Shown here: positions 1 to 51,410 of the stretch, in pieces
Layout of the letters: each line of letters opens with the position of its first letter
Position numbering within the stretch: the stretch's first letter is position 1
NCBI GenBank assembly: GCA_033675545.1
Contig: JAWDGP010006457.1
Location: 329,345-393,344 of the forward strand
Length of the DNA stretch: 64,000 nucleotides
Origin: Elysia crispata
Taxonomy: Eukaryota > Mollusca > Gastropoda > Plakobranchidae
Direction of reading: 5' to 3'
The notes under the pieces: generated by a model
Seen by the model: the letters and a program-made list of their open reading frames with translations, nothing else
The model's database searches: none
Told to the model about the DNA's origin: nothing
Position numbers and translations under genes: made by a program

Positions 1-39205
<39,205 letters not shown>

Positions 39206-40042
39206 TATGTCTTGGTTTCTGATCCCGATTTACTTGTCCCAATTCGAGTTGGCTTCGTCAACAATCGCCATATTGTTTCGATTTGTCATGAAAGAAAGTA
39301 AAACAAAATGTGATTGGCTTTCAGCTTTTCTTATCAACCAATTAAAAATAGTTTCATATCTACCTAAAATGTCAATTTGTACCGGAAGCTCGTTTTGCTT
39401 ACGTTCGTTAGGATCTAATGACCTACATTTTGTATATCATTTCTATATATAAATTTACTTTTACATGTGATTTATTTCTGAAAATAAATATTTAAACTTA
39501 ATTTAATATTTTTGAGTCATTTCAGTAATAACCATCATTGCTACTCTTCTTCAAAAGTTTCCATTGAGGCATATAACATAAATCTATCCTTCCGGTTTCT
39601 TCACGCAGCGTCCTTGTTCCTAAGCAACATAAAATTCACATGCGAATTGTGGTGCTATACTAGTACAAATCGCAACATCTTATATAAATCTTTTATCTAG
39701 TTTAAACCAAACAGGTATTTAACACTGGTTTCAATTTTCATTTTCCCCCCAAAAAAATTAAAAATATAATATGGCCTCTCATTCTAGAAGCGATAAACCA
39801 TCCAATGACAAAAAAATTCTCTGTTTTGTTATTGCTGATACATGACTGTGTAGATCTATGTCCTCAATGTTTTTTTTTCATTTTATAAAAATGTGAGGAG
39901 CTAAAATGTTTTCTTTTGCCATGACACTTACTTCAAAGGAGTGACCGAAATCGATAAGCAACAATATGATTTATAATTTTCAATGATATTTATTTTATGC
40001 ATAATCCAAAACATTTTCAACGGTTTATCACAGATTACCAGA
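39206..40042. promoter_or_regulatory. Divergent intergenic region RIC1 / DYNLT5
   Basis: The two start codons are head to head, 837 bp apart, so both promoters must lie here or overlap the 5' exons. There is a CAATATGGCG motif (minus strand, near 39265) resembling a YY1 site and, at about 39616-39628, an imperfect X-box-like GTTCCTAAGCAAC. A cacag acceptor just before the DYNLT5 ATG suggests an untranslated first exon for that gene. All binding-site calls are by eye. Confidence 0.4.
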
Positions 40043-40161
40043 ATGTCTTCAGACCATGATAAAGCTCGCGACAAGGCAGCCCGATTGCTTAAAAAGCAAG
40101 GTTCTATGTCATCCCTAAGTAGCAGTGATGTAGCAAAACATGATCGCTCACATAAGGTTGG
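40043..40161 (+). CDS. DYNLT5: DYNLT5 exon 1
   Basis: 119 nt from ATG to the donor TTGG|GTGAGT. It encodes [20 protein letters not shown] and [17 protein letters not shown]. The sequence tttatcacag directly before ATTACCAGAATG could be a splice acceptor for a 5'-UTR intron. Confidence 0.93.
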
Positions 40162-43100
40162 GTGAGTAGTGGATTGTTAAATTCATTTCTATTAATATTA
40201 AATCCTTAGATCTATGCTTAATGGAGGTACGGCATATGGGAATGAAAGTGATTATCAGAGCAGCTTATGAACTTAGCCACTGTAAATTAACAAGCTAATA
40301 TAGTGGAATGTAGGATATGGGGGCCTGTTGACTGCTTTGGAAAAGTTGAAATAATAAAAAAAAAACTTTTCTTATTTGCATATACTTTATGTCACTTTAT
40401 GTAACAATGTATTTATTTGAAAAAAGATTATAGGTGAGAGATTTTAATTTCTGTGAAAACCATTCAACTAAACAGTTTCAGTTATATGTGGAAAAAATTA
40501 CAAATGAATGACAAAATTGATTTTTTTTTAATTTTCTTTTCCTGTGGCTTTCCAGTTCTGTGAGCTCAGTGTCATTTATGGATGAACCTGGTCATGAAGA
40601 TCCTTATCATGCACCTGTGAGGTATGAAAATACATATCAGCTGGAGCCAGCCAAACGATTTCCCTATGCCTCTGTCAGAAATATCATTAAAGAGTCTATG
40701 GAAAACTTATTGTCTGAAGAACAGTACAGACCAGAATTTTGCAGAGATATGACAAAAACCCTGTCTGAGGTGGGTTGAATTTTTTATTAATAACAGGGCA
40801 TTTCATTTTCAACATCTAATTTTTTTTCAAATAAATTTAGGTTAAGTCTCGATTCTTTTCTGCTTCTTAAGGTTGCAGTGTCCCGTTATAAAGTGAAGCA
40901 GCATTGTTTTGGAATCTCTGTTAAAGTTACATATTTTTATCAATGGATCCGCCATTCTTTTCTTGCTGCTCTTCAGTGGTATGTTCTTCACAAAAGTTTT
41001 GGCTTTTATGCAAACAAATTGCGTTGTATTTATGCCTTGCAGTTGGAGCTTTGTGACCCAGCAACCTTAATTTTGATTAGATCTTTAGGGATAATAAATA
41101 TCTGTCAAAAATTGTCATCCTGCAGCATGATATTATTGAGCTGCCCTCTTTGCTGATTCACTGACTTTCAATTGCTGGTGTATCATGTCAGAGTGCCTAC
41201 AGGGCACAACAAGGATGATCAATTGCAGTCTTAATGTGAAATTTTAACTATCTATGAATGAGGTAATCAAACTTGAGAACTTCAGTGCTCTGTAAATGGA
41301 ACTTAGATGCTTTATGGATGATTATAGAGAGTCTACGCCTACTAATATTTTCCAATACATCTATAACCATTGTAAAGCCTCAAACACCATTCTAGTAGAA
41401 GTCCAAATTAAATTTCAAATTATCTAAATTGCCTTATTTGATGTATAAATGCAAAGATCTCTTGATCTTGATTAAAATGATATCAAATTTAAGCATGTAG
41501 CTCAATTATCAAGAAAGCTATAAATTTTTATAATAATTAATTTTAGCGCTATCAGCGAATTGCATAACATTTCATTTTTTGGGCACTAGCCGTGAAATGA
41601 ATATTCAATACACACACACTCAAAACTTTCTGAACTCACTCTCCATTAAACCAACAATGTGCTCAATTTTAAAAAAAAAATTGTAAAAATTCACAATGAT
41701 ATAGTACAGAAACAAATGATACATCACATTGTATATATTTTACAGGGCTCTACACATAAATACATGTACTCATCTATTGTATTTTTTAGTCTACTTAAGG
41801 ACAAAAGTATGCCATGGACCAAAATTGGTAAAAAAAATGTCTTGGACTAATCTTCAATTTAACAAGTTTAATTGAAAACAAAAATTTTTACTTTATATTA
41901 GAAATACAATTTACCTTTTCAGAAAAACCAAAATCAGTTGGAAAAACACAGTTATAAACTAAAAACAAATGTGCAAAGTAAAACTTAAGCAACTGATTAC
42001 CCTTAGGACAATTATTTAGCGCCACCTGCTGCTTAAAAAAATACATAAGTTATTAGAAATAGAGCCTCAAATGTTCGAAGATAACACACCATATGTATTG
42101 ACATACATAATTAATAGTAACAATAATAAACAACAACAAAAAAACCACTTGCAAATGTATGAATCGAAGAAGACATTTTATTACCAATAGTAAATAGAAG
42201 CTAAAAAAATTTAAGTCCTGGACGCTTTGACAGGAGCTCTGATTCAAAAGAGCCAAGACTCTCTTTCAGCATAACAACCATTTCTTCAAGAGAACCTAAC
42301 TTGAGATTTCTTCTTCCAATAATAAATTTTTGGTATCTAATTTCACTTTTAAGCATTTCAAGAATCTTGGACAAAGAAAATTTCTGCTTCCTTAGCCTAT
42401 CTAGCAAATTATCTACATCATGTGGTGTCTCGCACAGTCCACCATGAGCTTTAACACTTCCACTTATGTTTGCCTTTTTTTTCAGTTATATTTATCTCCT
42501 TATTAATCTTCTTCTTCTTCTTCTGGTTTTCATTCTTTTTAACTTCTTTTTCGTGCTCAACACTTTCTTTTCTTATCGGCCAATCCCAAAAGTCTACTAA
42601 TCTGAGATCTACTTTTAGATGATATGAACTTAACAGTCTTATTTCTTTTAATACTCTGCATAGAGGATCTATTGTGTAAAGATGCATTCCTTCTTTTACA
42701 AACATCAAAATCAAAATCTCCGAATGCACTCTCCCCCACAAAATTTGTAAGAAGACAGTGCATAAGTTGCTTTTTTATACATTCATCCACATCTTCAAAT
42801 TTACCACCAGGCAAAAAATCTTCAAGACGACGTTTGGTAACTTCTAAAGCCTCCACATACATACATTTGAGACATCCTGTGATGTTTTCCTCATCGTTCT
42901 TTAGAACAAAGTCATGAACTGAGTGAGATGTTGGTGCTTTGATGCTTAGGCCCCCATCAAAAACAGATAAAAGATTTGGGCTGAGTAAATCAGAGGGATC
43001 ATCAATCCACTTTTCAAAATTAGTGACCACCCTTTTCACATAAAGGTGAAAATCAAAGTATTTAACATCGCTGTTGATAGGTTTCCAGTATGATCCTGTT

Positions 43101-43820
43101 ATTTTAATGAAAAACAATGCAACAGCACATACCATGCACATCAATGTCTTGTCTTGTACATCAAGTGAGACATTTTGAATTTTTTTATTTGGATTTTCAT
43201 GCAGAACACCTGATGAAAAAAACTGAACCATTGTAGGCAAATGAAAAATTAGAGAAGCAGCTGCCTCAAAAAAGCAGTTAAATCTATTTCCTTTGAAACA
43301 AATTATCAAAGAATTTGTGCAAAAAGTCATCCACTGAACACAACATCTCGATTTCTGATCCCCCCTTGGATCCAGTATATCACAAGCAGTTCTAATCTCT
43401 CAACTCCCACAACTTTCTGACCCCTCATTAGACCGGTCAAATTTTGCAATCTGATCTCTCCCAAGCTCCTGCTGTCTTTCACTCTATAAATTTTTTCTAG
43501 GCCTATTTCATCAAAGAATCAACCAGTATTATCCTTAACTAGTACTTATAAGTCATGTTTTTGTATTTTGATTCTTAATAACTCTTCACTCCATTTTTTT
43601 CATGGATCTTCACCAGACCATCAAAGCACGGGTAAAGTCCCTGATGATCCCACGCTACAAAATTATATGCCTTGTCCAAATTGGTGAGCTAAAGGCACAA
43701 GGAATGAGGGTGGGCAGTAGGTGTTTGTGGGATGAGGCTCACGACACATTTTCATCACATGAGTTTAGAAATAAATCTATCTATGCAGTGGCATCTGTGT
43801 ATGGAGTTTATTATGAGTGA
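40043..43820 (+). CDS. DYNLT5: DYNLT5, dynein light chain Tctex-type 5 (TCTEX1D1)
   Basis: Tctex-type light chains form homodimers that bind dynein intermediate chain and cargo; the specific role of the DYNLT5 branch is little known. Three exons (40043-40161, 40556-40769, 43617-43820) join in phase to 178 residues; the human protein has 179. The N-terminal third is a basic, Ser-rich tail ([17 protein letters not shown], against human SWKKRGSISSLSNHE). A linker with VSFMDEP and [13 protein letters not shown] follows. The Tctex-1 fold spans about residues 65-178, with [39 protein letters not shown] and the terminal VYGVYYE. Human DYNLT5 has DLMIPRYKLIVIVHIGQL and DTFSSYVFRNSS. The gene is intact. 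Intron 2 (2.8 kb) contains a decayed repeat-family ORF on the other strand. Confidence 0.96.
40556..40769 (+). CDS. DYNLT5: DYNLT5 exon 2
   Basis: 214 nt, acceptor ctttccag, donor GAG|GTGGGT. It encodes [28 protein letters not shown] and [18 protein letters not shown], the first helices of the Tctex-1 fold. Confidence 0.96.
40770..42199. other. DYNLT5 intron 2, left part
   Basis: AT-rich intron without recognisable coding sequence. A 92-codon open frame at 40878-41156 shows no family resemblance or start context. Confidence 0.6.
42203..43399 (-). pseudogene. Decayed ORF of an uncharacterised repeat-associated family, copy 1
   Basis: On the minus strand an open frame runs from just below 43400 ([14 protein letters not shown]) to 42557, with motifs [17 protein letters not shown] and [18 protein letters not shown]. 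It then breaks: a Lys/Glu-rich coiled stretch continues in a second frame (to about 42455), and after a poly-A run the C-terminal part continues in a third ([33 protein letters not shown]), ending at about 42203. At least two frameshifts are needed, so it is a pseudogene. From memory of animal genomes I associate the layout (a PGGK/PGG motif, a basic coil, a short IRY-x-K segment) with a widespread repeat-borne family of unknown function; I do not assign a role. It sits antisense in DYNLT5 intron 2. Confidence 0.6.
43617..43820 (+). CDS. DYNLT5: DYNLT5 exon 3
   Basis: 204 nt including TGA, acceptor tcaccag. It encodes [40 protein letters not shown] and the C-terminal strand [12 protein letters not shown]. 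Confidence 0.97.
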   Translation, partial: TIKARVKSLMIPRYKIICLVQIGELKAQGMRVGSRCLWDEAHDTFSSHEFRNKSIYAVASVYGVYYE

Positions 43821-44413
43821 GTGGGTTGGTTAAGATAAAAAAACTTTGTTTTTTAAATGACTATCAGCAAAATATGATAAAGCTATGAAACTGTCATGGA
43901 ATTGACTGTTTTAAAAATATGTCAAAAAAAATATAGAATTGCTCACTAAATAGTTTCAATAATTTTAAAACTTTGTTTCTTATTTGATATCGCCCAACAT
44001 CTTTTTTATGTAGGTGTTTATTTTCTCATCTTTCTGTATAAATTATCAAGTATTTGAAAATCCTTTACTCAAGCAAGATAGCACATAATCAATGCTTTTT
44101 TCTTTTAATATAACTTTTTGAGTTTTATTAAAAAAACAAAAAAAACAAAACAGACATTGCATTTTGACTAAATCAAAAATTCCCAGCTCTTAACTGGCAT
44201 ATCAAAGTCTTTCATTGGATGAACGTGCAAAAATAAGAAGTTGTTGATCATAATTTTTTGTAAGCATCCATTTTACAAATATTTATGAACTGTCTGGTAA
44301 CTTCACAACATCATAAGCCTTTCATCAACCTTTGCTCATTTCCAACTGGATTTTGCTTCTGTTCTTGATTAGAAAACTTTCTCTTTTCTTTATCTCTTTT
44401 TGTAAATTGATCT

Positions 44414-44583
<170 letters not shown>

Positions 44584-45631
44584 CTTTCTCTCTTTCATTT
44601 TTCTCTCTCCATACCTCCCCAACTTTCTCTTTTTCTCTCTGTTGCAAGCTTTTTTTCCCTTTTACTCTAAATATTTAGATTTTGTTTCATTAGTTCTTTT
44701 CCTTTTCAGTTACATTTTCAATTAGTTGTGGCCGCCTAATATAATTTCTCATGCTCAGAATGTTTATCAATATTTGCAAAATTATTCAAGTCAAAGTATG
44801 CTGCTATTTTCACAAAAGAAGATTATATAAATCCTGCTAAAAGATAAGCTACCTAAAAAACAAAATTTTATGCATTAGTTATTTCATTTTTTTAAAGAAA
44901 GGATGGAAAAAGAAGGTAAACAATGGTCCTATTACAGGAGCAGAAAATATTTATTAAAGAGTTTAATGTTATCTTGTGAACTAGATGTAATCGTGTTATT
45001 CATTTGTCATCTAATACTCTGTTATGAATGTTACTGTTCATTGGCTATAAATTAAGAATATTTTTTTTTCATTTGAACTTTTTTTTTTTTTTGCTTTGTA
45101 AGTTTTGTAACAAGCAGGTTTTTTTCAAGCTAGGATTAATGCCATATATTTATAAACTGTATCTTTACAGCGTTTAAAAAATACATAAAATTTTTTTAAT
45201 ATTCCTAGAGGTTTACATGTATCAATTTTCTTTTGAAAGAGATTTTAGTATTTTTATTTATCCTTCATCTTTACAGTTAGTTACTTCATTGACAGAGATA
45301 TAAATCTAAGTTAAAATTTACTATATCTGACTCATTTAGAGCATTTAAATTTGTACTGCAAAATTGATGTTTTCTCGCTTTTACCATTGCATCTTTTGAA
45401 CTGTTTTATAATGTTGATGTTAAAAGGCTTCAATTGTGTTAAATACATATTTTTGGAGTTGGCAGAATATTTAATTTACATAAACATCGAGACCTTATCT
45501 CATTTTGTTGTTATCCATGTAATATTTTTACAACTTTTATGCAATTTTAAGTGTTAAGATGTTTATTATCTATACCTTTATCTTTCTCTTTCTCTTCATT
45601 TTTTTAAAACATTTTTATTGAATACTATATG

Positions 45632-45636
<5 letters not shown>

Positions 45637-45700
<64 letters not shown>
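45637..45700. repeat. (TA)n microsatellite
   Basis: About 64 bp of TA that directly abuts the left end of a MITE; the array probably grew from the TA target site. Confidence 0.95.
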
Positions 45701-45703
<3 letters not shown>

Positions 45704-45962
45704 AATGCGATTTCACAAAGAGTTATGCTATCTACTTGGAAGTCATGAGCTCTATTTTAAGTCGCTGATAGGGTATCAAGCAATAGCGTCTGCAAGAATG
45801 CACAATTTGAACTAAAACAAGAAAAACAGAAAATGATCACATGAAAAAAAATTCACAAGGAAACTATTTAATTTTGCTTAGATCTTCAAAATGGTTTTGA
45901 TTGTTGAACAAAACTCACGACTTCCAACAAAGGGACTTAACTCATTATGAAATCGCATTCTC
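45701..45962. mobile_element. MITE with TA target site (Tc1/mariner-like)
   Basis: A 262-bp element starting GGGAATGCGATTTCACAAAG and whose right end, reverse-complemented, starts GAGAATGCGATTTCATAATG. The inverted repeats continue imperfectly for about 50 bp (GAGTTA, TTGGAAGTC, TGAG shared). It is flanked by TA on both sides, the target preference of Tc1/mariner elements. There is no transposase, so it is non-autonomous. Confidence 0.75.
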
Positions 45963-46658
45963 TATATCTTTCTGTAAATGTTTACTGCTGAAAACATTCA
46001 TTGACAATCTGATATTATTTTAACAGCATGAAACCTCTTGTAATAGCATAAACCTGGAAGTCTCCTTAACAATGTACATATATCTCATTTCTTACTTCTC
46101 AATTCTTAATGATATATCCAACCTTTTTTCTCCATTTTCATTCTAAATCTTTTATATCCATCATGTTGATAAATATATTTGTATCATATGGCATTAAATT
46201 GTATTATTGTTAGTTTTATTTGAATTAACTGTTGATTGTGAATGCCTCAATTTGATATTGAATGCCACAATATATATGCAATAACTATTCAACAAACTTT
46301 TATTGCGGGAATGTCATAATGTACATGAATATCATTTCAGTTTTGTTTTGTTTTTTTATTCATTTTATGTTTTCATGTACTATCCCTTTATCAATCACAA
46401 TTCATGCAGTTTGCTTAAATGACTTATTGTGATTTTCAACACAGATTGAGAAGTAGTCAAAGACATATTAATTTATATGCAAAGCTGGACTAAAAGATTT
46501 AAACAAACAAGCATGTTATCCATTTATCAATACCAAAGAATCCAGTCCATCCATGTTTGAAATTTTATGAATCACAGTGCAGCACTTTGGAAAATCTGAA
46601 TATAGAAACACTTCATTCTTTTGAATTGAAAACTTTTAGAAAAAGTACAATTAAAAGT

Positions 46659-46889
46659 AAACAAGGTTCCACATACCTTCAACTTAATTTTAAAATCTCA
46701 TTAGTTCACCTGGTTGAAAAAGTGTGAAATATGAAAAAGTAAGGCTAAGCATAGCACCAATAATGATAATATGGAAACAAGGTTCCACATACGGTCAACT
46801 TAATTATGAAATCTCATTACTTCACCTGGTTGAAAAAAGTGTGGAATATGTAAGGCAAAGCATAGCACCAATGATGATAATGATGAAAC
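46659..46889. repeat. Two-copy tandem duplication, 116-bp unit
   Basis: Both copies contain AAACAAGGTTCCACATAC, TTCACCTGGTTGAAAAA and AGCATAGCACCAAT in the same order. Copy 1 is at 46659-46774, copy 2 at 46775-46889, with about 10 percent divergence by eye. Confidence 0.85.
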
Positions 46890-48185
46890 TGATAGACAAA
46901 CTATTTCACTGCAATTGTGACCTTTTTAGAAAAATAATTTTTAAAGTTTACATTATTGCAGTTTTGTAAGGTCCAGAATAGCAGTTGAACATTGCATGCA
47001 TAATACAACTGAAAGTTTGTTGGACCTTTGATACAGGAATTGAATCCCAACTACTACTTGTGTTTCTTTTGCCCTGGAATGAATGAACAGATGTAAACTA
47101 AGTTAAAGTTTTCAATAAGTGCCTGGCCATAGTAAATTTATGTAAATTGTTTGTAATGCTAGTGATCAGAGACGAAAAAGTGCTGAAACTGAAAGGGGAA
47201 TGCCTCAGTGTGCTTTCTTTGAAAGAGGATGATATTCAATAACTAAGGAATATTTTTTATATGTTGTTTGTTTTACTTTGATTTGCTGTTTGTTTTGATT
47301 TATTAACCATGTATACTATTAACAAAGTTGAGGATAATCAAAAAACAAAAGTAACTTATGAATTTCAATTTTTACTTATTTTTGTTATCCATCCTTTTAC
47401 CCATATGGGAGCAATTTTATTTTGTCCGATGCTTTATTAAAGATATATTTTTATACATGTTCCATTGGTTAATCTTTTTAAACCATTGCCTTCTTAAGTA
47501 ATGATGGCAATTTTATCAAAGACATGGGTAAATCTTATCATATTAATTTTTTATTTTGCTTTATAGTTGATCTACAAAATGTTGAAAACTTTCAGCATTG
47601 TGATATTAGACTTTCACTTTAAATAAATTCTGTCTCTTTTAATATCTTATCTTTACATAATTATGCAAAGTGTTATTTGACAACTTCTAGTTATATAATT
47701 ACAATAAATATTCTTTCTCCTCACCATCGCATTTCTAGCCATTTTTACTTTTAATGGTTACCTTATTTATACTGTTAATAGTTGTCTTGCTGAATGTTTA
47801 CCTTTTGAAATAATAATATGCTTGTTATAAAACATTAGTTAATTTGAATGTAATTTGAAGTATTGGTACAGCATTATCTCTCAACAAGAAATAAATTAAC
47901 TTTGAAATAATTTAAATAGCCTCAGAAGAAGAAACACTATAAGAAATTCATGACTCATATTATACATGTTTTAGATATGTTGAGTATTTGTGAGGAAAAC
48001 TGGAACAAAAATTTGGAATGCATTGAAACAATATTTAACTTACTCGATTAAAAGAGATGAATTAAAAATCTAAATTATTAAAAAAAAACAACAACACATA
48101 ACAAACATTTTCATAGTTCGTCGGTAGCTCCTGTGAAAAGCCCTGATTTTTTTTGATAAATATAATTATTATCATTTATATTTTA

Positions 48186-48260
48186 GAGTGTAAGATAATT
48201 CAGTTGGTAGAGATTTAGCCTTGTGATTGTTGAATTAATTAGACCTTATCTAGCCTTGCA
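48186..48260 (+). other. tRNA-like (possible SINE head) fragment
   Basis: AATTCAGTTGGTAGAG resembles the D arm and A box of a tRNA or tRNA-derived SINE. I could not find a matching B box or a closed cloverleaf, so this is at best a degenerate copy. Confidence 0.25.
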
Positions 48261-50359
48261 AGAAAAGAAAAACGAGAAGAAATGATAGACACAAAGTGCA
48301 TACGGTACATTGGGAAAGATAAGGTAACAATGATTCATGCCTTTCATTATCAAGTGAAATGATGGCTCCTCCCCCCACCCCCTACTACTTCCTCCTCAAA
48401 TATTAGAAGAGAAAAAAACAACAACAAAAAACTCAGTGAGATTTCCTCGGCCTTAGCATGATTATGTGGGATAAAATTGCAAGACTCTTGATTCTGATTT
48501 TGCTCTTTTGGTTCTAACTCTAGCTTACGGCAAAAAATGATGAACTTTAGCATGAATTTACACTTTAAAAAGTAAAAAAAAAAAAAAAAAAAACAAGAAG
48601 AACCAAGGATTTTTTTCGTGCACCTAAAGGTAAAGTTGAGGATCATTTGGCCTATTTCAACCATGGATAGCGCTGATAAACAGTCGACCTTGCTCGACCT
48701 AATGATTTAACAAACTTTTGAACACCATTGGTGTGTTTACATGGAATTGTTAAAGTTTCCTATTCTTTACAGTTACCCCTCCCTGTCTAAGAAAAGCGAA
48801 CGCCATAAGATGGTCTTTGCCTTCTTTACAAGATTATTTATCGCTGTTGAACGTTACAATCCTCTACTGCCATTCATTAAAAAATTCCGATTTTGTGCCC
48901 GCTAACCAATTCATAGACATCATGTCATAAATTCACTCTCCTTAGAAATTATAGTAACTCTGTGGCTGCATGACAGATAGTAGGTACCACAAAGGGATTT
49001 TTCTACCCCAGCAAATTTGAATATACCCAATTGTACTGTAAAGATCTTGTTAAAATATGAAATTTCCAACAAATTTCATCAAAATCCGTTGGTAAATAAA
49101 AATTTTACAGCTGTTTCAATTTTGCGCATAACGACACAAAACAAATTGCGTGCATCGGGTTGTTTTTAAGGACATATAAAAGTCATTTGTTAAATCTTAT
49201 GAAACAAAAAAGGACATATTTACAAAGTCCAAGACAATGAATATACACACACGAAATTTCACGGAGATAGAAAGTAAACAAAAGAATTTATTGGTCATGA
49301 AATATGGCCAAAAACACTTGTGGCATATCAAAATTACAAGCAAATACTCTAGATGAGGCACTTTTGGACCATCGTAAAAAAACACATATTCTTCAGATTG
49401 TTTCAATACTTAGTTTGCTAATACACAATGTTGTATTTAGTTGACTCAATTTTTGTCAGCAACCTAGAAAGCCATTTTGAAAAGATAGAGAAAACCAAAA
49501 TTGGCATAGCGCCAAAGTTTGCGCCTTGGAAGAAAATTGGTAAAAAAGCGAATCATATTGTAGAAATTATATCATAAAAAACACAGTTTTCGTACTAGAG
49601 TAATGAAACTTTCGGAGTTTATGTTTTTTTAGATGCTGAACCTGATTTTGCTATCTATTTGATAATTTGACCACTGTTTCTATTTCAAAACTGCATTGTA
49701 AGTCAATGATAGAAGTAAAAAATTAATAGTCACAGATGAATTATGATTGAACATATATTTTCAAATGTATACATGATAAAGCATTATGATTTTGATAGTT
49801 GTAGAAAACTCCCATGATAAACTGAGGTTCAATACACGCTTACATTAAAGCTGAAACTGTATGACTGTAAAAGAAAGTATTACATAAGAGACAAAATACA
49901 TTACAGTTTTCAAAATATAAATTGAGAACCAATTCATGTAAAGGAATTAGCAAGCCTGAAAATATCAATATTTTGTTAAATGAAAACAATTTGAGCCTGC
50001 AACTTTAAAAAATTATAAAGTATAAACAGAAATTTTCGTTTCTTTTAAATTGTGAAGGTTTCTGTTCCGTGTATATGTTTTTTTAAGCCGCACCTATGGT
50101 TTTTCCCACTCTGCTTACTTCTCGGTCTCACTACCTCTTTTGCCAGACATACTATGTACCTGTATCAGTGTCACTTTTTTGTTGACTACCTACCTGTACA
50201 CTTCGCTAATGAAAGTATCTATACTGTTTGTACCTTGCAGCGTTTTCTGTTTGTTTTACTAAATAAACCTTGAACCCAACAACAACATCAAGCAACAGTT
50301 TCTGTCAAATTTATTTTCACCGTAACAGCATTGTATTTAATAATCATCATCAGAACTTT

Positions 50360-50562
50360 AATTTTGAATGATTGTCTTTTGCCTAATGAACCCCCCTCTT
50401 TTAGAGTCTGGTAAAGATTTGCAGCAGTACCTGTCAGTCTTAAGTCCTCTTGCCCCATCACTAATTTTCTATATCGAATCTGATCTTTTCCATTTTTATA
50501 TAACTGATCAAGCCCAGCTTTTGTGGTGCACAAACCACCTTGACACAAAACCGCATTCATAA
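50360..50562 (-). pseudogene. C-terminal remnant of the same uncharacterised family, copy 2
   Basis: The minus-strand open frame reads NAVLCQGGLCTTKAGLDQLY, DQIRYRKLVMGQEDLRL and LYQTLKEGG. These align with the C-terminus of copy 1 at 42.2-42.45 kb ([40 protein letters not shown]). The N-terminal part is missing, and the sequence upstream on this strand has no recognisable homologue. It is on the same strand as copy 1. Confidence 0.55.
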
Positions 50563-50943
50563 TTTTAACTTATTACAAAAGAATTCCAACTGCTTTTTTT
50601 TTACTTGGAACCATAGGGGCGCAATGGAGTTACAGGAGTGAGAAAATGAGAAATCAGTTGAATAAAAAGAGGAAAGCCTGGCTAACGAGAAAGTATTACT
50701 AAAAGTACAGAGGAGTCCATATACATTCAACACCTAAGGGAAACTTTTGCTTCAAGTCAACTTTGTTTGCCAGCACTATTTTGTATTTCTTTACAAATTA
50801 AATTGCAATATTTGCCTACAGTCAACAAACTTTTTTGGTCCTGAGGTATTTATCCAGACTCCAGTGTAAAGTCTAAGGAAGTAAAGAAAGGGCCAGGAGT
50901 GGAGAGAACGACGAAAAAGGTACTGATTTTGAGGATGAAGACG

Positions 50944-51050
50944 ATCATTACATTGATTATGGTGATGATAATGACGATGATGGTGATGATGATGATGTGA
51001 TGATGATAATGATGATGATTATGATGGTGAAGATGATCATGATGATGATG
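50944..51050. repeat. Imperfect (GAT)n stretch
   Basis: GAT/ATG triplets dominate for about 105 bp with many substitutions. Confidence 0.85.
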
Positions 51051-51243
51051 AAAAAACTGTCTTCACAAGCATGGGCATTATTAACACTGTATCGCCGATA
51101 ATATTTTTTGTTTTATCATGTTTCACTACTTCAAAGATAAAAATGAGCCTGACTTTAACAATAGAAGAAAGAAATTTGCCCATTTCACTCTAAGTATCTC
51201 TGAATCCATTGGAAGCTAGGAAGCGAGAAAGAGAAACAGAAAA

Positions 51244-51410
<167 letters not shown>

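Larger units (their letters stand above)
45963..50280. other. Gene-poor AT-rich region
   Basis: No supported gene on either strand. It holds a 116-bp tandem duplication (46659-46889), a tRNA-like fragment (48186-48260) and long AT-rich unique-looking DNA. AATAAA followed by an AAC run near 50262-50290 looks like the 3' end of an old transcript or retroelement. Confidence 0.55.

Noticed and set aside
42557-43330. Treating the 257-codon open frame as an intact host gene
   Set aside because: Its family C-terminus continues in other frames downstream after two shifts, and a second partial copy exists, so a decayed repeat-family member fits better.
48186-48260. A functional tRNA gene
   Set aside because: Only the D-arm-like part matches; no T arm with GGTTCGA and no acceptor stem pairing.
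50052-50273. 73-codon open frame ending near AATAAA
   Set aside because: Looks like a 3' UTR or retroelement tail; no coding similarity was recognised.
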